Shown here: piece after piece, positions 27,032 through 36,461 of the stretch | Numbering within the stretch: the stretch's first letter is position 1 | Layout: each line of letters opens with the position of its first letter | DNA from: CAZYFH01 sp965249175 | Lineage (GTDB): Bacteria; Acidobacteriota; Vicinamibacteria; Vicinamibacterales; UBA8438 | NCBI GenBank assembly: GCA_965249175.1 | Contig: OZ252227.1 | Span: forward strand, 5,208,001 to 5,272,000 | Length of the DNA stretch: 64,000 bases | Direction of reading: 5' to 3' | Translations under genes and position numbers: made by a program | Notes under the pieces: model-generated | Told to the model about the DNA's origin: nothing | Databases searched by the model: none | Seen by the model: only the letters and a program-made list of their open reading frames with translations

Positions 27032-28762
27032 CTATAGCTGGGGATGGCGCGTGCGCCAGGGCGTCCGCTGCTCGAACGCGCGAGCAAACGCGAGCACCGC
27101 CGCCTCTTCGTAGAGTCGCCCTGTCATCATCAACCCGACCGGCAACCCATCGACGAAGCCCGCCTTGACCGCGAGGGCCGGGTGACCCGTCAGATTCGTC
27201 ACGGTCAAGCTGGCGCTTTGGGTCGGACTCACCACGATGTCGTAGGTCGCGAACAGTGCATCCATCCGCTCGATGAGGAGCGTCCTCGCACGCTGCGCGC
27301 GCAGATACTCGACGGCGGGGATAAAGCGCGCGGACCGGAAGCTGTTGGGCCACGCGTCTGCGGACTGCCGGGTCATTTCGTCGACGCCACGGTCCCGCGT
27401 CACATCATCGAACGCGGCGGCCGACTCAGCGTTGAGGATGATGCGCAGCGCGTCAACGGGGAAATCCGGCAGCGTGATCGGTTCCAGCGTGACCCCGGCA
27501 TCGCGCAACACGTCGAGTGCCGCCCGCAACGTCGGCCGCCGGCGCGTCCAGGTCGTCTGTCGCTCGCCTGACGCGCCCACGGGCGGTTCGTCGAACTCAT
27601 CGGCGAGATAGCCGACCCGCAGGCGTGCCGGGTCGACATCCGGGTCCCAGCGGAACGGCGCGTCGGCAACCGAGGCATCGCGTCCGTCCGGACCATAAAT
27701 GGCGTTGAGCACGATCGCGCAGTCCTCGACGGTGCGACACATCAGCCCGATCTTGTCCATCGTCCAGCTCAGCGCCATGGCGCCATGCCGGCTGACGCGG
27801 CCATATGTCGGACGGAGCCCCACAACGCCGCACGCCGCCGACGGCGAGATGATCGAGCCCAGCGTCTCGGTGCCGATGGCAAAGCCGACGAGTCCGGCCG
27901 CCGTGGCGGCGCCCGGACCAGCGGACGATCCACTCGCGCTCCGGCTGAGATCCCATGGGTTCCGCGTCGAGCCACCGAACCAGACACTGCCGCGGGCAAG
28001 GGCGCCCATGGCGAGTTTCGCGACTAGCACCGCGCCGGCGTCGTGAAGCCGGCGGACGACGGTTGCGTCGTTGTCGATCACCTGGTCGACGTACGGCCGT
28101 GCGCCCCACGTCGTCCTGATCCCGCGCGTGGCCAGCAGATCTTTGGCGCCCCACGGAATGCCGTGCAGCGGCCCGCGGTACCGGCCACCCGCGATCTCCC
28201 GGTCCGCGTCCGCCGCTTGCACGCGCGCCAGTGCCTCGGTGAGCGTGACGACGCACTGCAGCCGATCGCCATAGCGCTTGAGACGCGCGAGATACATCTC
28301 GGTCAGAGCCGTCGAGGTCAGCTCACGTCGCTCGATCAGCGTCGCGAGCCGGGTCACGGGGGCGAACGCGAGGTCCTCGAGCGACGGTGGCACCGGGGAT
28401 GGCGTGGCGCGCTCGTATGGAATTGACGCGTGAGGGGTGGCGCCGCCGGTCGGACGGCGGCCGGGCAGATCCGGCTGAAAGTGAAAAGCCGGCTCGACGT
28501 CGGCGCCGATCTCGACGGATCGGAGCTCGCGGTAGCGCTGGCGATTGCGCGCGACCGCGGCACGCATGAGCTCGCGCTCGGCGTCGGAAAAATCGAGATC
28601 AGCCAGTGAGGAGGCGCGCTCGAGCGTCTCGGCGAGCGACGCCGGCGACGACTGCGCCGACGCACGCGCCGGCACAACGCCGGTCAGAAGACCGGCGGGC
28701 GCGACGCGCAGGAACGCTCGACGGTCAACGCCGTGTCGGGACGACCGTTTGTGCGAGTGCAT
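27032..28762 (-). CDS. Tat-exported amidase signature family hydrolase, long form
   Basis: Amidase-signature hydrolase of 576 residues with a twin-arginine leader (DRRAFLRVAPAGLLTGVV) and an N-terminal extension of about 90 residues before the catalytic domain. The triad is K207 (PWGAKDLLATRG), S279/S280 (SASGSSAGPG) and S303 (TETLGSIISPSA). The usual DTGGS is TLGS here, a variant seen in some subfamilies. The substrate is unknown. Downstream is a convergent secreted-protein gene. Upstream is a small GGGGTC-type repeat and then the bactofilin-like gene. Confidence 0.85.
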   Translation of the reverse strand: MHSHKRSSRHGVDRRAFLRVAPAGLLTGVVPARASAQSSPASLAETLERASSLADLDFSDAERELMRAAVARNRQRYRELRSVEIGADVEPAFHFQPDLPGRRPTGGATPHASIPYERATPSPVPPSLEDLAFAPVTRLATLIERRELTSTALTEMYLARLKRYGDRLQCVVTLTEALARVQAADADREIAGGRYRGPLHGIPWGAKDLLATRGIRTTWGARPYVDQVIDNDATVVRRLHDAGAVLVAKLAMGALARGSVWFGGSTRNPWDLSRSASGSSAGPGAATAAGLVGFAIGTETLGSIISPSAACGVVGLRPTYGRVSRHGAMALSWTMDKIGLMCRTVEDCAIVLNAIYGPDGRDASVADAPFRWDPDVDPARLRVGYLADEFDEPPVGASGERQTTWTRRRPTLRAALDVLRDAGVTLEPITLPDFPVDALRIILNAESAAAFDDVTRDRGVDEMTRQSADAWPNSFRSARFIPAVEYLRAQRARTLLIERMDALFATYDIVVSPTQSASLTVTNLTGHPALAVKAGFVDGLPVGLMMTGRLYEEAAVLAFARAFEQRTPWRTRHPQL

Positions 28763-28826
28763 CTGACCCCCTCCGCGCCAGGATACCGCCGGGAGGGGTC
28801 AGACCCCTCCGGGCCAGCATACCGTG
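28763..28826. repeat. Direct and inverted GGGGTC-type repeat
   Basis: Two 25-bp near-identical blocks (CTGACCCCCTCCGCGCCAGG and CAGACCCCTCCGGGCCAGCA) lie in tandem, each followed by ATACCG. The centre forms a 19-bp perfect palindrome (GGAGGGGTC-A-GACCCCTCC, 28792-28810). It occupies the 100-bp gap between the amidase start and the stop of the upstream gene. Confidence 0.55.
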
Positions 28827-28862
28827 AGGAGGCATGACGGACGCAGCGCAGCCGCCGACTAG

Positions 28863-30365
28863 TCAGGACCGATCAAGCGACCGGTCCGCAGGGACGTCCG
28901 GCGGTGGTTCGGTCGGGGCGTCAGACACGGCGGGCGGCGGACCGGGGATGTGCGGCGGCGTCCCGTCCATACCCGGCGGAGGCGGAAGCGCGGAGCCGAA
29001 CCGGTTGAGCAGCACCGCGCCGAACCCGGTCGTCCACGCGGCGTACTCGATGAACACACCGGTGAGCGCGAGCATCACCGCGAAGAATCCGAACACGTTG
29101 CCGGCGACACTCATCGCCTCGCTGGCCATCGTCGGGACGAGTAGCAGCGCGATCCCGACCCACACGCTCAGATACGGCGCGGGCGTCGTACGCCCCAGGC
29201 GCCCCCCGAACCACGCACCGACGCCATGGACCACCCCGGTGAACCCGACCAACATGACGAGGAGCAACGCGATCGCAACGAAGGGCAGCAGGGCGAGCAA
29301 CGGAATCCCGATGATCGAAATGAGCAGGAGGAAGGTCCCCGCGACCATCAGCGGGAGTAGCAGGATCTGCGCCAGAAACCCGACGAGCCCTGCCTTGACG
29401 GGCTCGGCCCGTGATCGGCGCGCGATCCGATCAACGGCCCCACCCCCGACAAAAACGATGACCGAGGCAATGAGGGCGAGAAAGATCAACCGGATCACGG
29501 TCCCTGCCAGGTCCCAGACGCGAAAGAGACGTGGGCTGAACCTCCAGCTAAATGGAGCGCCGGCGAACCAGCCGGGGCGATCTCGAAAGAAGTCGAGCTC
29601 ACCGACGCCGACATGATTGACACCACGTCGAAACTCGGCTGTTGGCGATCGACTAACCGAACCTCCGACGACCGTGACGTCGCGACGCAGCACGGCGTTC
29701 GGTCCGAAGCGGGCTGAACCGCCGACGACCACGACGTCGCCCGTGACTTCCCCGTCGATGGTCACCGACCCCGCGATGACCACGACGTCGCCGCGGACGC
29801 GTTCGTCGGCGTCGACCGTCACCGACCCGAACAGACGAACGATGTCCGACATCGTCGTCCGTCGCGCCGGTCGATCCAGCTCCCGCTCCTCGGTCTCGTC
29901 CGCGTCCTCGGACACGGGTTGCGGTTCGGATACCACCGCGGGGGCGTCCGGCGGTTGTGGCGCCACCACTGCTGGCGGGGCGTCGGTCGTCTGGAAGAGA
30001 GCGGCGCGGGTCGTCGCGTCGAGGTAGGTCAGCCGCAAGACGACGTCGGCATCATCGCCGATCAGGTCGCGTAGCTCCTGACCCGAGACCGGCCGACCAT
30101 CGACGGCAATGCTGCCATCCCCGACCTCGATCGTCCGCGCGTCATCAGCGCCTTCCCGTGGGGACAGCCCCAGCCCCTCGGAGAGCACGACCACCTCGAA
30201 CCTGTCCTGGATCGCCTGGCGGAGTTCGAGCTGCGCATCGGTTGGGGTCGACTCGGGCTGCGCCACAATCGACGCGGCGCCGACGGTCACGACCAGCCAG
30301 GCAATGGCGGGGACGCTGCCGACGCGGCGCCCTCGTGCGCGATACCGCCAGATGCGCGTTGTCAT
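28863..30365 (-). CDS. Membrane protein with bactofilin-like (polymer-forming) repeat domain
   Basis: A 500-residue envelope protein with three visible parts. Residues about 1-150 hold an N-terminal membrane helix and an extended Pro/Glu-rich segment. Residues about 165-240 form a short right-handed beta-helix of the bactofilin type (GDVVVIAGSVTIDGEVTGDV, then VVVGGSARFGPNAVLRRDVT). After that come four to five transmembrane helices (for example IFLALIASVIVFVGGGAV and FLLLISIIGIPLLALLPFVA). ATG 30365 overlaps the stop of the preceding gene (ATGA). The longer upstream frame belongs to that gene. As the last gene of an ECF-sigma operon it is a likely sensor or effector of an envelope response. 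Confidence 0.8.
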   Translation of the reverse strand: MTTRIWRYRARGRRVGSVPAIAWLVVTVGAASIVAQPESTPTDAQLELRQAIQDRFEVVVLSEGLGLSPREGADDARTIEVGDGSIAVDGRPVSGQELRDLIGDDADVVLRLTYLDATTRAALFQTTDAPPAVVAPQPPDAPAVVSEPQPVSEDADETEERELDRPARRTTMSDIVRLFGSVTVDADERVRGDVVVIAGSVTIDGEVTGDVVVVGGSARFGPNAVLRRDVTVVGGSVSRSPTAEFRRGVNHVGVGELDFFRDRPGWFAGAPFSWRFSPRLFRVWDLAGTVIRLIFLALIASVIVFVGGGAVDRIARRSRAEPVKAGLVGFLAQILLLPLMVAGTFLLLISIIGIPLLALLPFVAIALLLVMLVGFTGVVHGVGAWFGGRLGRTTPAPYLSVWVGIALLLVPTMASEAMSVAGNVFGFFAVMLALTGVFIEYAAWTTGFGAVLLNRFGSALPPPPGMDGTPPHIPGPPPAVSDAPTEPPPDVPADRSLDRS

Positions 30366-30883
30366 CGCAAGGTCTCCCGATCGAGTCTCAAGATGCGATG
30401 TAGCGCATACAGCGCCGCCACACCGACCAGCTCGATTGCCACGAAGCCGACGGTCACGCGCGGCGCGGCGATCGCGCGGCTGAGCGCGCGACCGGCCCGC
30501 ACTAGTATCGTCCCGGTGTCGACACCGCTGTCGAGCGCACGTACTAACCAGACGAACCCCTGTGTGGAGAAGTTCAGCAACGTAAGCAACTGGGACGCGA
30601 TCAACGGAGCGAGCGCCACGGCGCCATACACGACGAAGCCGACACCGGCGAGCGCAAGCGCGGCAGCGACCGCGAGCCGGCGCGCCCGAGCGCGGGGCCG
30701 ATGCGTGGCTAGCTGAACGTCCCAGCCGAGGCGCTCCCCCACACGACGCAAGACCGCCGGCGGCGCCGGCGCTCGTGGCAACTCGAGCGCCACCGCGGCA
30801 AAGAGCTGGTCTGCCTCGTCCTGACGGCCACCAAGCTCGGCGGTCACCCAACGCCGGAGTGCGAGGCGGTCATCGGCGATCAC
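30362..30883 (-). CDS. Membrane protein in anti-sigma position
   Basis: A 173-residue protein encoded between an ECF sigma factor and a bactofilin-like protein. The N-terminal 60 residues are cytoplasmic and helical (ADDRLALRRWVTAELGGRQD). Transmembrane helices follow near residues 70-95 and 145-165. The position and topology fit an anti-sigma factor. There is no HxxxCxxC zinc motif, so it is not a typical ZAS-type anti-sigma, and the role is inferred from context only. It overlaps the next gene by 4 bp. Confidence 0.65.
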   Translation of the reverse strand: MIADDRLALRRWVTAELGGRQDEADQLFAAVALELPRAPAPPAVLRRVGERLGWDVQLATHRPRARARRLAVAAALALAGVGFVVYGAVALAPLIASQLLTLLNFSTQGFVWLVRALDSGVDTGTILVRAGRALSRAIAAPRVTVGFVAIELVGVAALYALHRILRLDRETLR

Positions 30884-30959
30884 GAATGTCAGTCCTCGCC
30901 TATTCCTACGCGGTCACGAGCCTGGAGTTTCACCAGCGAGTCCAGCATCAGCAATTGCC

Positions 30960-31505
30960 CTAGCGCCAACCGCCAGCGCGCAGACGCTCCGCCAGCTCGC
31001 GCCGCGCGCGATGCACATACGTCTTGGCGGTGCCCACCGGCACCCCCATCACGTCGGCGACCTCCACGTAGGACAGCTCGTGCTGGTAACGCAACACGAT
31101 CGCGGCCCTGTATTCCTGCCGCAAGGCCCCGATTCCGTCCGAGAGGGCGTCACGCAGCTCGCGCCGCTCGAGATCTGCCTCGGCGGCCGTTGACGCCGAC
31201 CCATCGACCGGGTCGTTGACAAGGGAGACAGCCGGGGGCGCGCGGCGGCGGAGGACGTCGATGGCCGTGTTGTGGGCGATTCGCAGCAGCCAGGGTGTCA
31301 GCCGTCGAGACGTATCGAACGTGTGCAGACGCTGAAACGCCTTCAAGAAGGTGTCTTGCGCCACGTCCTCGGCGGCCGCGTGATCACGGAGCAGACGGAG
31401 CGCGAGATTGTAGACCGCGTGCTGATGTCTTGCGACCAGGGCGCGGCAGGCGTCCTGGTTGCCTGACAGCGCAGCTCGTACAAGCTCTGTGTCTGTTTGG
31501 GACAC
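30960..31505 (-). CDS. ECF RNA polymerase sigma factor
   Basis: Extracytoplasmic-function sigma factor, 181 residues. Region 2 is clear (HQHAVYNLALRLLRDHAAAE, then DVAQDTFLKAFQRLHTFD). Region 4 is also clear (LRQEYRAAIVLRYQHELSYV, then EVADVMGVPVGTAKTYVHRA), including the helix-turn-helix that reads the -35 box. It should direct its own operon with the membrane protein and bactofilin-like gene downstream, plus unknown distant targets. It is divergent from the PilB-like gene, with about 170 bp between them. Confidence 0.92.
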   Translation of the reverse strand: MSQTDTELVRAALSGNQDACRALVARHQHAVYNLALRLLRDHAAAEDVAQDTFLKAFQRLHTFDTSRRLTPWLLRIAHNTAIDVLRRRAPPAVSLVNDPVDGSASTAAEADLERRELRDALSDGIGALRQEYRAAIVLRYQHELSYVEVADVMGVPVGTAKTYVHRARRELAERLRAGGWR

Positions 31506-32934
31506 AAGCTGTCGTCTCGATTCGGGCCGTGCACCAGCGCCCCTGCGGGGGAGGCGAAAACTGTGAAGTCCTATCCTGTCACTAAGTTGCCGCCGACAAA
31601 GTATATGGGTAATGTTGTTTTTCGGCTCCCCAAGGCCATCGAGTGCTGCAACTCGATCGCATCTATTTCCGCCTCAATGAAGAGCAACGTGGAGCACAGC
31701 GCTGCCGACGGCGCAAAGCCGCGCCGGGGGCGCCGGCGGTCCGACAAGCCGGCCCTCGCCGCGGTCGCCACGACATCACTCTCGTCCGCCGCCGACGCGG
31801 AGCCATCCGACGCTGACACCGTCACCGAATCGTCCGAGTCGACGTCCGCACCGACGCGAGGTTCTGGAGGCCTCCCCCCCGCACGGCCCCTCGGCGAGCT
31901 TCTCCTCGAACGGAAGCTGGTCACCACAGAGCAGCTGACGCAGGCGATGGACCGCCAGAAGCGCACCAGGCGGCGCCTGGGGCGGGTGCTGGTCGAGATG
32001 GGTTTCGCCACCGCCGAAGGTGTGCTCGATGCGCTGAGTGCGCAGCTCGGCGTGAACTCGACGCGTGTCAACTCCTACACCGTGAATCCTGAGGCGGTGC
32101 AGTGCCTGCCCGAGAGGGTGGCGCGCAAGCACATGGCCTTTCCGCTGCTCAAGGTCGGCTCCAGGTTGGTCGTCGCGATCGCGAGCCCGAAAAAACCTGC
32201 ATGCGCTCGACGATCTCCGGTTCGCCTCGGGCTGCGGCGTGCAAACGATGGTCGCACTGGAGACCGAGATCCAGGCTGGGCTCTACAAGTACTACGGCAA
32301 TACGTTCGCGGGCGCCGAGGCCGACGACACGGGGGCCGTGGTCATCGATATTCCTGGGCCCCAGCTCGACCTGCACGACGAAGTGGCCGAGCGATCGGCG
32401 ACCTCACTCGTCGACCGCGTGATCGCCCGGGCGGCAGCCGACCGGGCCAGCTATGTGCACCTCGAACCGATGAAGAACAGCCTCCGGGTCCGGTTGCGGA
32501 TCGACGGCACGTTTCATGAGGTCGCTCATCTGCTGCCCGCCCTCGCCCCAGCGGTGATCGCCAGGTTGAAGGTGCTCTCGGGCATGGACATCGCCGAGCA
32601 CCGGCTCCCGCAAGACGGCCGATTCAGCGCCACGGTCGGTGGACACGGGCTGGATATGCGGACGTCGACCTACCCGACAATCTGGGGAGAGAAGGCGGTG
32701 CTCCGCCTGCTGGACCGCACGCGGCTACAGCTATCACTCGACGGGATCATGACCGGTCGGTCGCTCGAGGGCTTCGCGAGCTCATCCGCAAGCCGGAGGG
32801 CATCATCCTGGTCACCGGGCCGACCGGGAGCGGCAAAACGTCGAGTCTCTACGCCTCGCTGGCCGAACGGGCCGAGATGGGCAAGAACATCATCACGATC
32901 GAGGACCCGGTCGAGTACTGGCTCCCGGGCGGGC

Positions 32935-34175
32935 GGCCTCAACTGGTCGACGCAACAAAACGGCTAAACACTTCGGACGGTTTCATCCACCCTAACGTTG
33001 CGCGAGGTCGATTATTGAGCTGGCGCGCCACCGCATTCAATTCGGTTCGTGTGTAGACGCTCAGGTCGGCGGTCTTGGGGGAGTATTGCCGGAGCAGGCC
33101 GTTGCTGTTCTCGTTGCTGCCCCGCTGCCAGGGGCTGTGAGGGTCGCAGAAGAAGACGGCGATCTGCGTGTCGATCGTGAACTGCGCGTGCGCGGCCATC
33201 TCCTTCCCCTGGTCCCAGGTGAGCGTCCGGCGAAGCTCCGCCGGAAGTGTAGACAGCTGGCGCGTGAGTGCCCGGCGCACATGGTCGGCCGTCCGGCCGT
33301 TGGGGAGATGCAACAACACCACATAGCGACTCGAGCGCTCGACGAGCGTCCCGATCGCGGAGCGCCCGCCCTTGCCCATGACGAGGTCGCCCTCCCAGTG
33401 CCCGGGCACGGCGCGGTCCGCGACCGTGGCGGGCCGGTCGCTGATCATGACCATGTGGCGGAGCCGGCCGGTACCGGAATGCGCCGTGCGCTTGTGCGCG
33501 CGTCGCTGCGTGCGCCCGGTACGCAGGCACGTCGTGAGCTCTTTCCGGAGCGCTCCGCGGGCCTGCACGAACAGTGACCGGTAGATCGTCTCGTGCGACA
33601 CGCGCATCTCGCGATCATCAGGATAGTCACAGGCGAGCCGCGCCGCGATCTGTTAAGGCGACCAGCGCGCGCGGAGGCGTCGCTCGACGTATCGACACAG
33701 GCGGGGATGGGTCGCCAACTTCTCCGGCTTGGGGCGTCGCGCCCGCCGGGCGGCCGTCTGTTCGGCCCGCCAGGCGCGATAGGTCTCGCGATGGCCGTTC
33801 CAGGCCACTTCCCGGGAGATCGTCGAGACCGCTCGCCCGAGCCGGGCGGCGATCTGGCGGAACGACTCGCCAGCCTGCAACCCGCGCGAGAGTTCCTCGC
33901 GGTCCGCCAGAGACAACCGCAGCGGCGCACGCGCGCGCGCTCGCGGCATCAGGCCGCCCGTGCGCGCCATGAACCGCTGGATGGACTTGGTCGAACAGCC
34001 GGCCGCCGCCGCCGCGCTCGCGAACGTCTCGCCCTCGGAGACCCGCCGCTGGATCTCCACGTGGTCTGCGTGGCTCAGTCGCCTGCCATGGTCTCCTCGT
34101 CGACGTCGCATCTGGCCTCCCTCCGAACCCGTGGCTCGGATGATCACCGAGATGTTGCGTCGTTCACATGAAACC
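32935..34175 (-). mobile_element. IS30-family insertion sequence
   Basis: A 1.24-kb element in the PilB-like gene. The left end GGCCTCAACTGGTCGACGCA and the inverted right end GGTTTCATGTGAACGACGCA share most positions, and both continue ACA. GC flanks both ends and may be a 2-bp target duplication, though this is weak. The PilB reading resumes immediately outside the right end, which fixes the boundary. Confidence 0.8.
32939..34112 (-). pseudogene. IS30-family transposase with one nonsense codon
   Basis: DDE transposase of IS30 type, about 390 codons from ATG 34112 after a GGGAGG ribosome site. It has an N-terminal helix-turn-helix (SLADREELSRGLQAGESFRQ, then IAARLGRAVSTISREV) and an rve core (GHWEGDLVMGKGGRSAIGTL, then DQGKEM and the FCDPHSPWQRGSNENSNGLL catalytic glutamate region). 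The only visible lesion is an in-frame TAA at 33655-33653. There the family consensus WSPEQI reads WSP*QI, as a single GAA-to-TAA change would give. Both halves are in the same frame, so the element died recently or depends on readthrough. Confidence 0.85.
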
Positions 34176-35017
34176 GCCGCGTCAATCAGGGACAGACGAA
34201 CCACAAGGCGGGCTTCGACTTCGCGCGCGGCCTGCGGGCGATTCTCCGTCAGGATCCCGACGTCATCATGGTGGGCGAGATTCGAGACACGGAAACGATG
34301 GAGACCGCGATCGAAGCCGCGCTCACGGGGCACCTCGTCCTGTCGACGCTCCACACGAACAGCGCCGTCGCCACCGTGACCAGACTGCTAGAGATGGGCG
34401 TGGAGCCCTATCTGCTCGCCTCGGCGATCACCGGCATCCTGGCCCAGCGGCTGGTGCGGAGGATCTGCGAGACGTGCAAGGAGCCGATCGAGGTGCCGGT
34501 GGCGATGCAATCGATGTTCGGCGACCAGCAGCCCGCAAGCGTCTACAAGGGCATGGGGTGCCAGGAGTGCCGTGGCACCGGTTTCTCGGGCGGCTCGGCA
34601 TCTACGAGCTGCTCATCCTCGACGAGGATCTGCGCCGGCTAATGCACGAGGGGGCGGCGGAATCGAAGCTCCTGGAGGCGGCGCGTGGCGCGGGCATGCA
34701 GACGCTCCGTGAGGAATGCCTCCTCCGCGTGCGGGACGGGAGCACGACGCTCGAAGAGGTGATTCGGGTGACGCAGGCGCGCCATGCCGATGGGGCCGCG
34801 GCGGGTCAGGACGCCGACGCCGATCCCGACCCTGATAACGAAGCGCCCGACGCGAGCGCGCCACGTCCACCCGACGACTCGTGCACTAGACAATATGGAA
34901 TGACCGGCTCGCGATCGTACCGTCGTGGTGCTGACGCACTCGACACGGTGGGCGTTGCCACCGAGATCGCGGGTTAACCCCTTACGGTGTCAGCGCCGCA
35001 GACGAAAGGAGCCGGTC

Positions 35018-36124
35018 GTGAACGAGCCTATCACTTACGTTGGGATCGACGCGCACAAACGGGAACTGCACGTGGCGATGCTGGTCGGTCCGGCCGCGGC
35101 GCCGGTGACGTGGACAGCGCGGAACGAGCCGCGCACGATCGATCGGCTGCGACGGAAGCTGGAACGGGCCGCGCCCGGGCAGATCGAGTGCTGCTATGAG
35201 GCCGGGCCGTGTGGCTATGCGTTGCAACGACGGCTGCAGCGGGCCCGGCTGCGCTGTCAGGTCATCGCGCCCGCGCTGGTGCCCCGGAAGCCGGGCGAGC
35301 GGATCAAAACCGACCGGCGCGACGCCCGCAAACTGGCCGAGCTGCACCGGGCTGGGCTGTTGACGGAGGTGTGCCCGCCCTCGCCAGCGGAGGAGGCGGT
35401 GCGTGACTTGTGCCGGGCGCGGGACGACGCGCGGGTGGATCGGCAGCGCTGCCGGCATCGCCTGGGGAAGCTGCTGCTGCGTCGGGGGTTGCACTATCCC
35501 GGGCGCAACTGGACACAGGCGCACCGGCGGTGGATTGACGGGTTGTGCTGGGAGCACGAGGCCGAGCGCCACGTGGGGGCGGACTACCTGCTCGCGATGG
35601 ACCAGCTCGCGGCCCGGTTGGGCGAGCTCGATGCGCGCCTGGCGGAGCTCGCGGAGACCGAGCCGTATCGCGCGCCCGTCGGCTGGCTGCGCTGCTTCCG
35701 CGGCATCGATACGTTGACGGCCATCCTCATCCTCGCGGAGTTGCATGACTTCCGTCGATTCCAGACGGCGCCAGCGTTGATGGCGTATCTGGGGTTGGTG
35801 CCCGGCGAGGACTCGAGTGGCGAGCGACACCGGCGCGGCCGGATCACGAAGACGGGGAACACGCTGGTGCGACGTCTGTTGGTCGAAACCGCCTGGCATT
35901 ATCGGCATCGTCCAGGACTCGGCCGGGCGCTGGCCCACCGCCGGGCAGGGCAGCCACCGCGGGTCATCGCGATCGCCGACCGGGCGCAACAGCGGCTGTG
36001 TCGGCGCTTCCGACAAATGACGACGCGGAACAAACTCGCACCGGTCATCGCGGTGGCCGTGGCACGGGACTTGGCTGGGTTTCTCTGGGCGGCGCTTCAA
36101 CCGGCGCCGCCCCCGACCGCGTAA
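35018..36124 (+). CDS. IS110-family DEDD recombinase
   Basis: Intact 368-residue transposase/recombinase. The N-terminal RuvC-like DEDD domain shows D in YVGIDAHKRELHVAM, E in CCYEAGPCGYAL and the D-D pair in IKTDRRDARKLAELH. The C-terminal Transposase_20 domain shows RCFRGIDTLTAILILAELHD and LMAYLGLVPGEDSSGERHRR followed by GRITKTGNTLVRRLLVE, including the serine used in strand exchange. GTG 35018 is chosen because AAAGGA lies upstream. It is the only transposase in the window without a lesion, so this element may still be active. Confidence 0.9.
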   Translation: MNEPITYVGIDAHKRELHVAMLVGPAAAPVTWTARNEPRTIDRLRRKLERAAPGQIECCYEAGPCGYALQRRLQRARLRCQVIAPALVPRKPGERIKTDRRDARKLAELHRAGLLTEVCPPSPAEEAVRDLCRARDDARVDRQRCRHRLGKLLLRRGLHYPGRNWTQAHRRWIDGLCWEHEAERHVGADYLLAMDQLAARLGELDARLAELAETEPYRAPVGWLRCFRGIDTLTAILILAELHDFRRFQTAPALMAYLGLVPGEDSSGERHRRGRITKTGNTLVRRLLVETAWHYRHRPGLGRALAHRRAGQPPRVIAIADRAQQRLCRRFRQMTTRNKLAPVIAVAVARDLAGFLWAALQPAPPPTA

Positions 36125-36445
36125 CGATCGGTCACAGGGGAAGGACTGATTCATCGACGGAGACATCGCGCGGGCCGGGGACGGGCAGCCCAGACGGCGA
36201 ATGATCAGAGGCACGATTCGGAGGACCGGCGAGCTAGCTATGCGATACGGACGACCGTCCCAACTCGCGCTCCTAGACTGCACGTCCTCCCGACGAAGCA
36301 CTGTCATGCGTGCGCTGCCGTGGGCAACTGCGGTAATCACCGAATATCAGCGTGACTCGTCGTCGAAGCGCCCTCGGTCGTTCGTCGTCTGGGCGGCCCG
36401 ACCACCCACGGCAGCATCCATCGGCAACGTCCGGGTTTGACAAGA
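36125..36445 (+). ncRNA. Candidate bridge/seekRNA region of the IS110 element
   Basis: A 320-bp stretch without a plausible gene between the recombinase stop and the right subterminal repeat. In IS1111-type relatives the guide (bridge or seek) RNA that pairs with target and donor DNA is made from this 3' region. Short potential stems are present (for example GGAC-GACC-GTCC), but I cannot fold the region reliably or assign guide loops. The call rests on element architecture. Confidence 0.4.
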
Positions 36446-36461
36446 GGTCATTCCATATCAG

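Larger units (their letters stand above)
31677..34885 (+). pseudogene. PilB/GspE-type assembly ATPase gene, split by IS30 and frameshifted
   Basis: Remnant of a type IV pilus or type II secretion ATPase. The N-terminal T2SSE_N/MshEN domain (LGELLLERKLVTTEQLTQAM) is followed by the ATPase core in pieces. Frame breaks near 32195, 32770 and 34580 separate AIASPKK, LRLLDRTRLQLSLDGI, the Walker A segment (ILVTGPTGSGKTSSLYASLA) and LGIYELLILDEDLRRLM. An IS30 element at 32935 interrupts EDPVEYWLPGG. The gene resumes RVNQGQTNHKAGFDFARGLR. Walker B (VIMVGEIRDTETMETAIEAA) and the zinc tetracysteine site (CETC...CQEC) survive. The 3' end abuts the IS110 element. ATG 31677 is the most likely start. Confidence 0.8.

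Noticed and set aside
28863..30851. A 662-residue frame joining the anti-sigma-position gene and the bactofilin-like protein
   Set aside because: The upstream part is a shadow of the gene at 30362-30883. The real start overlaps that gene's stop as ATGA and has a ribosome site.
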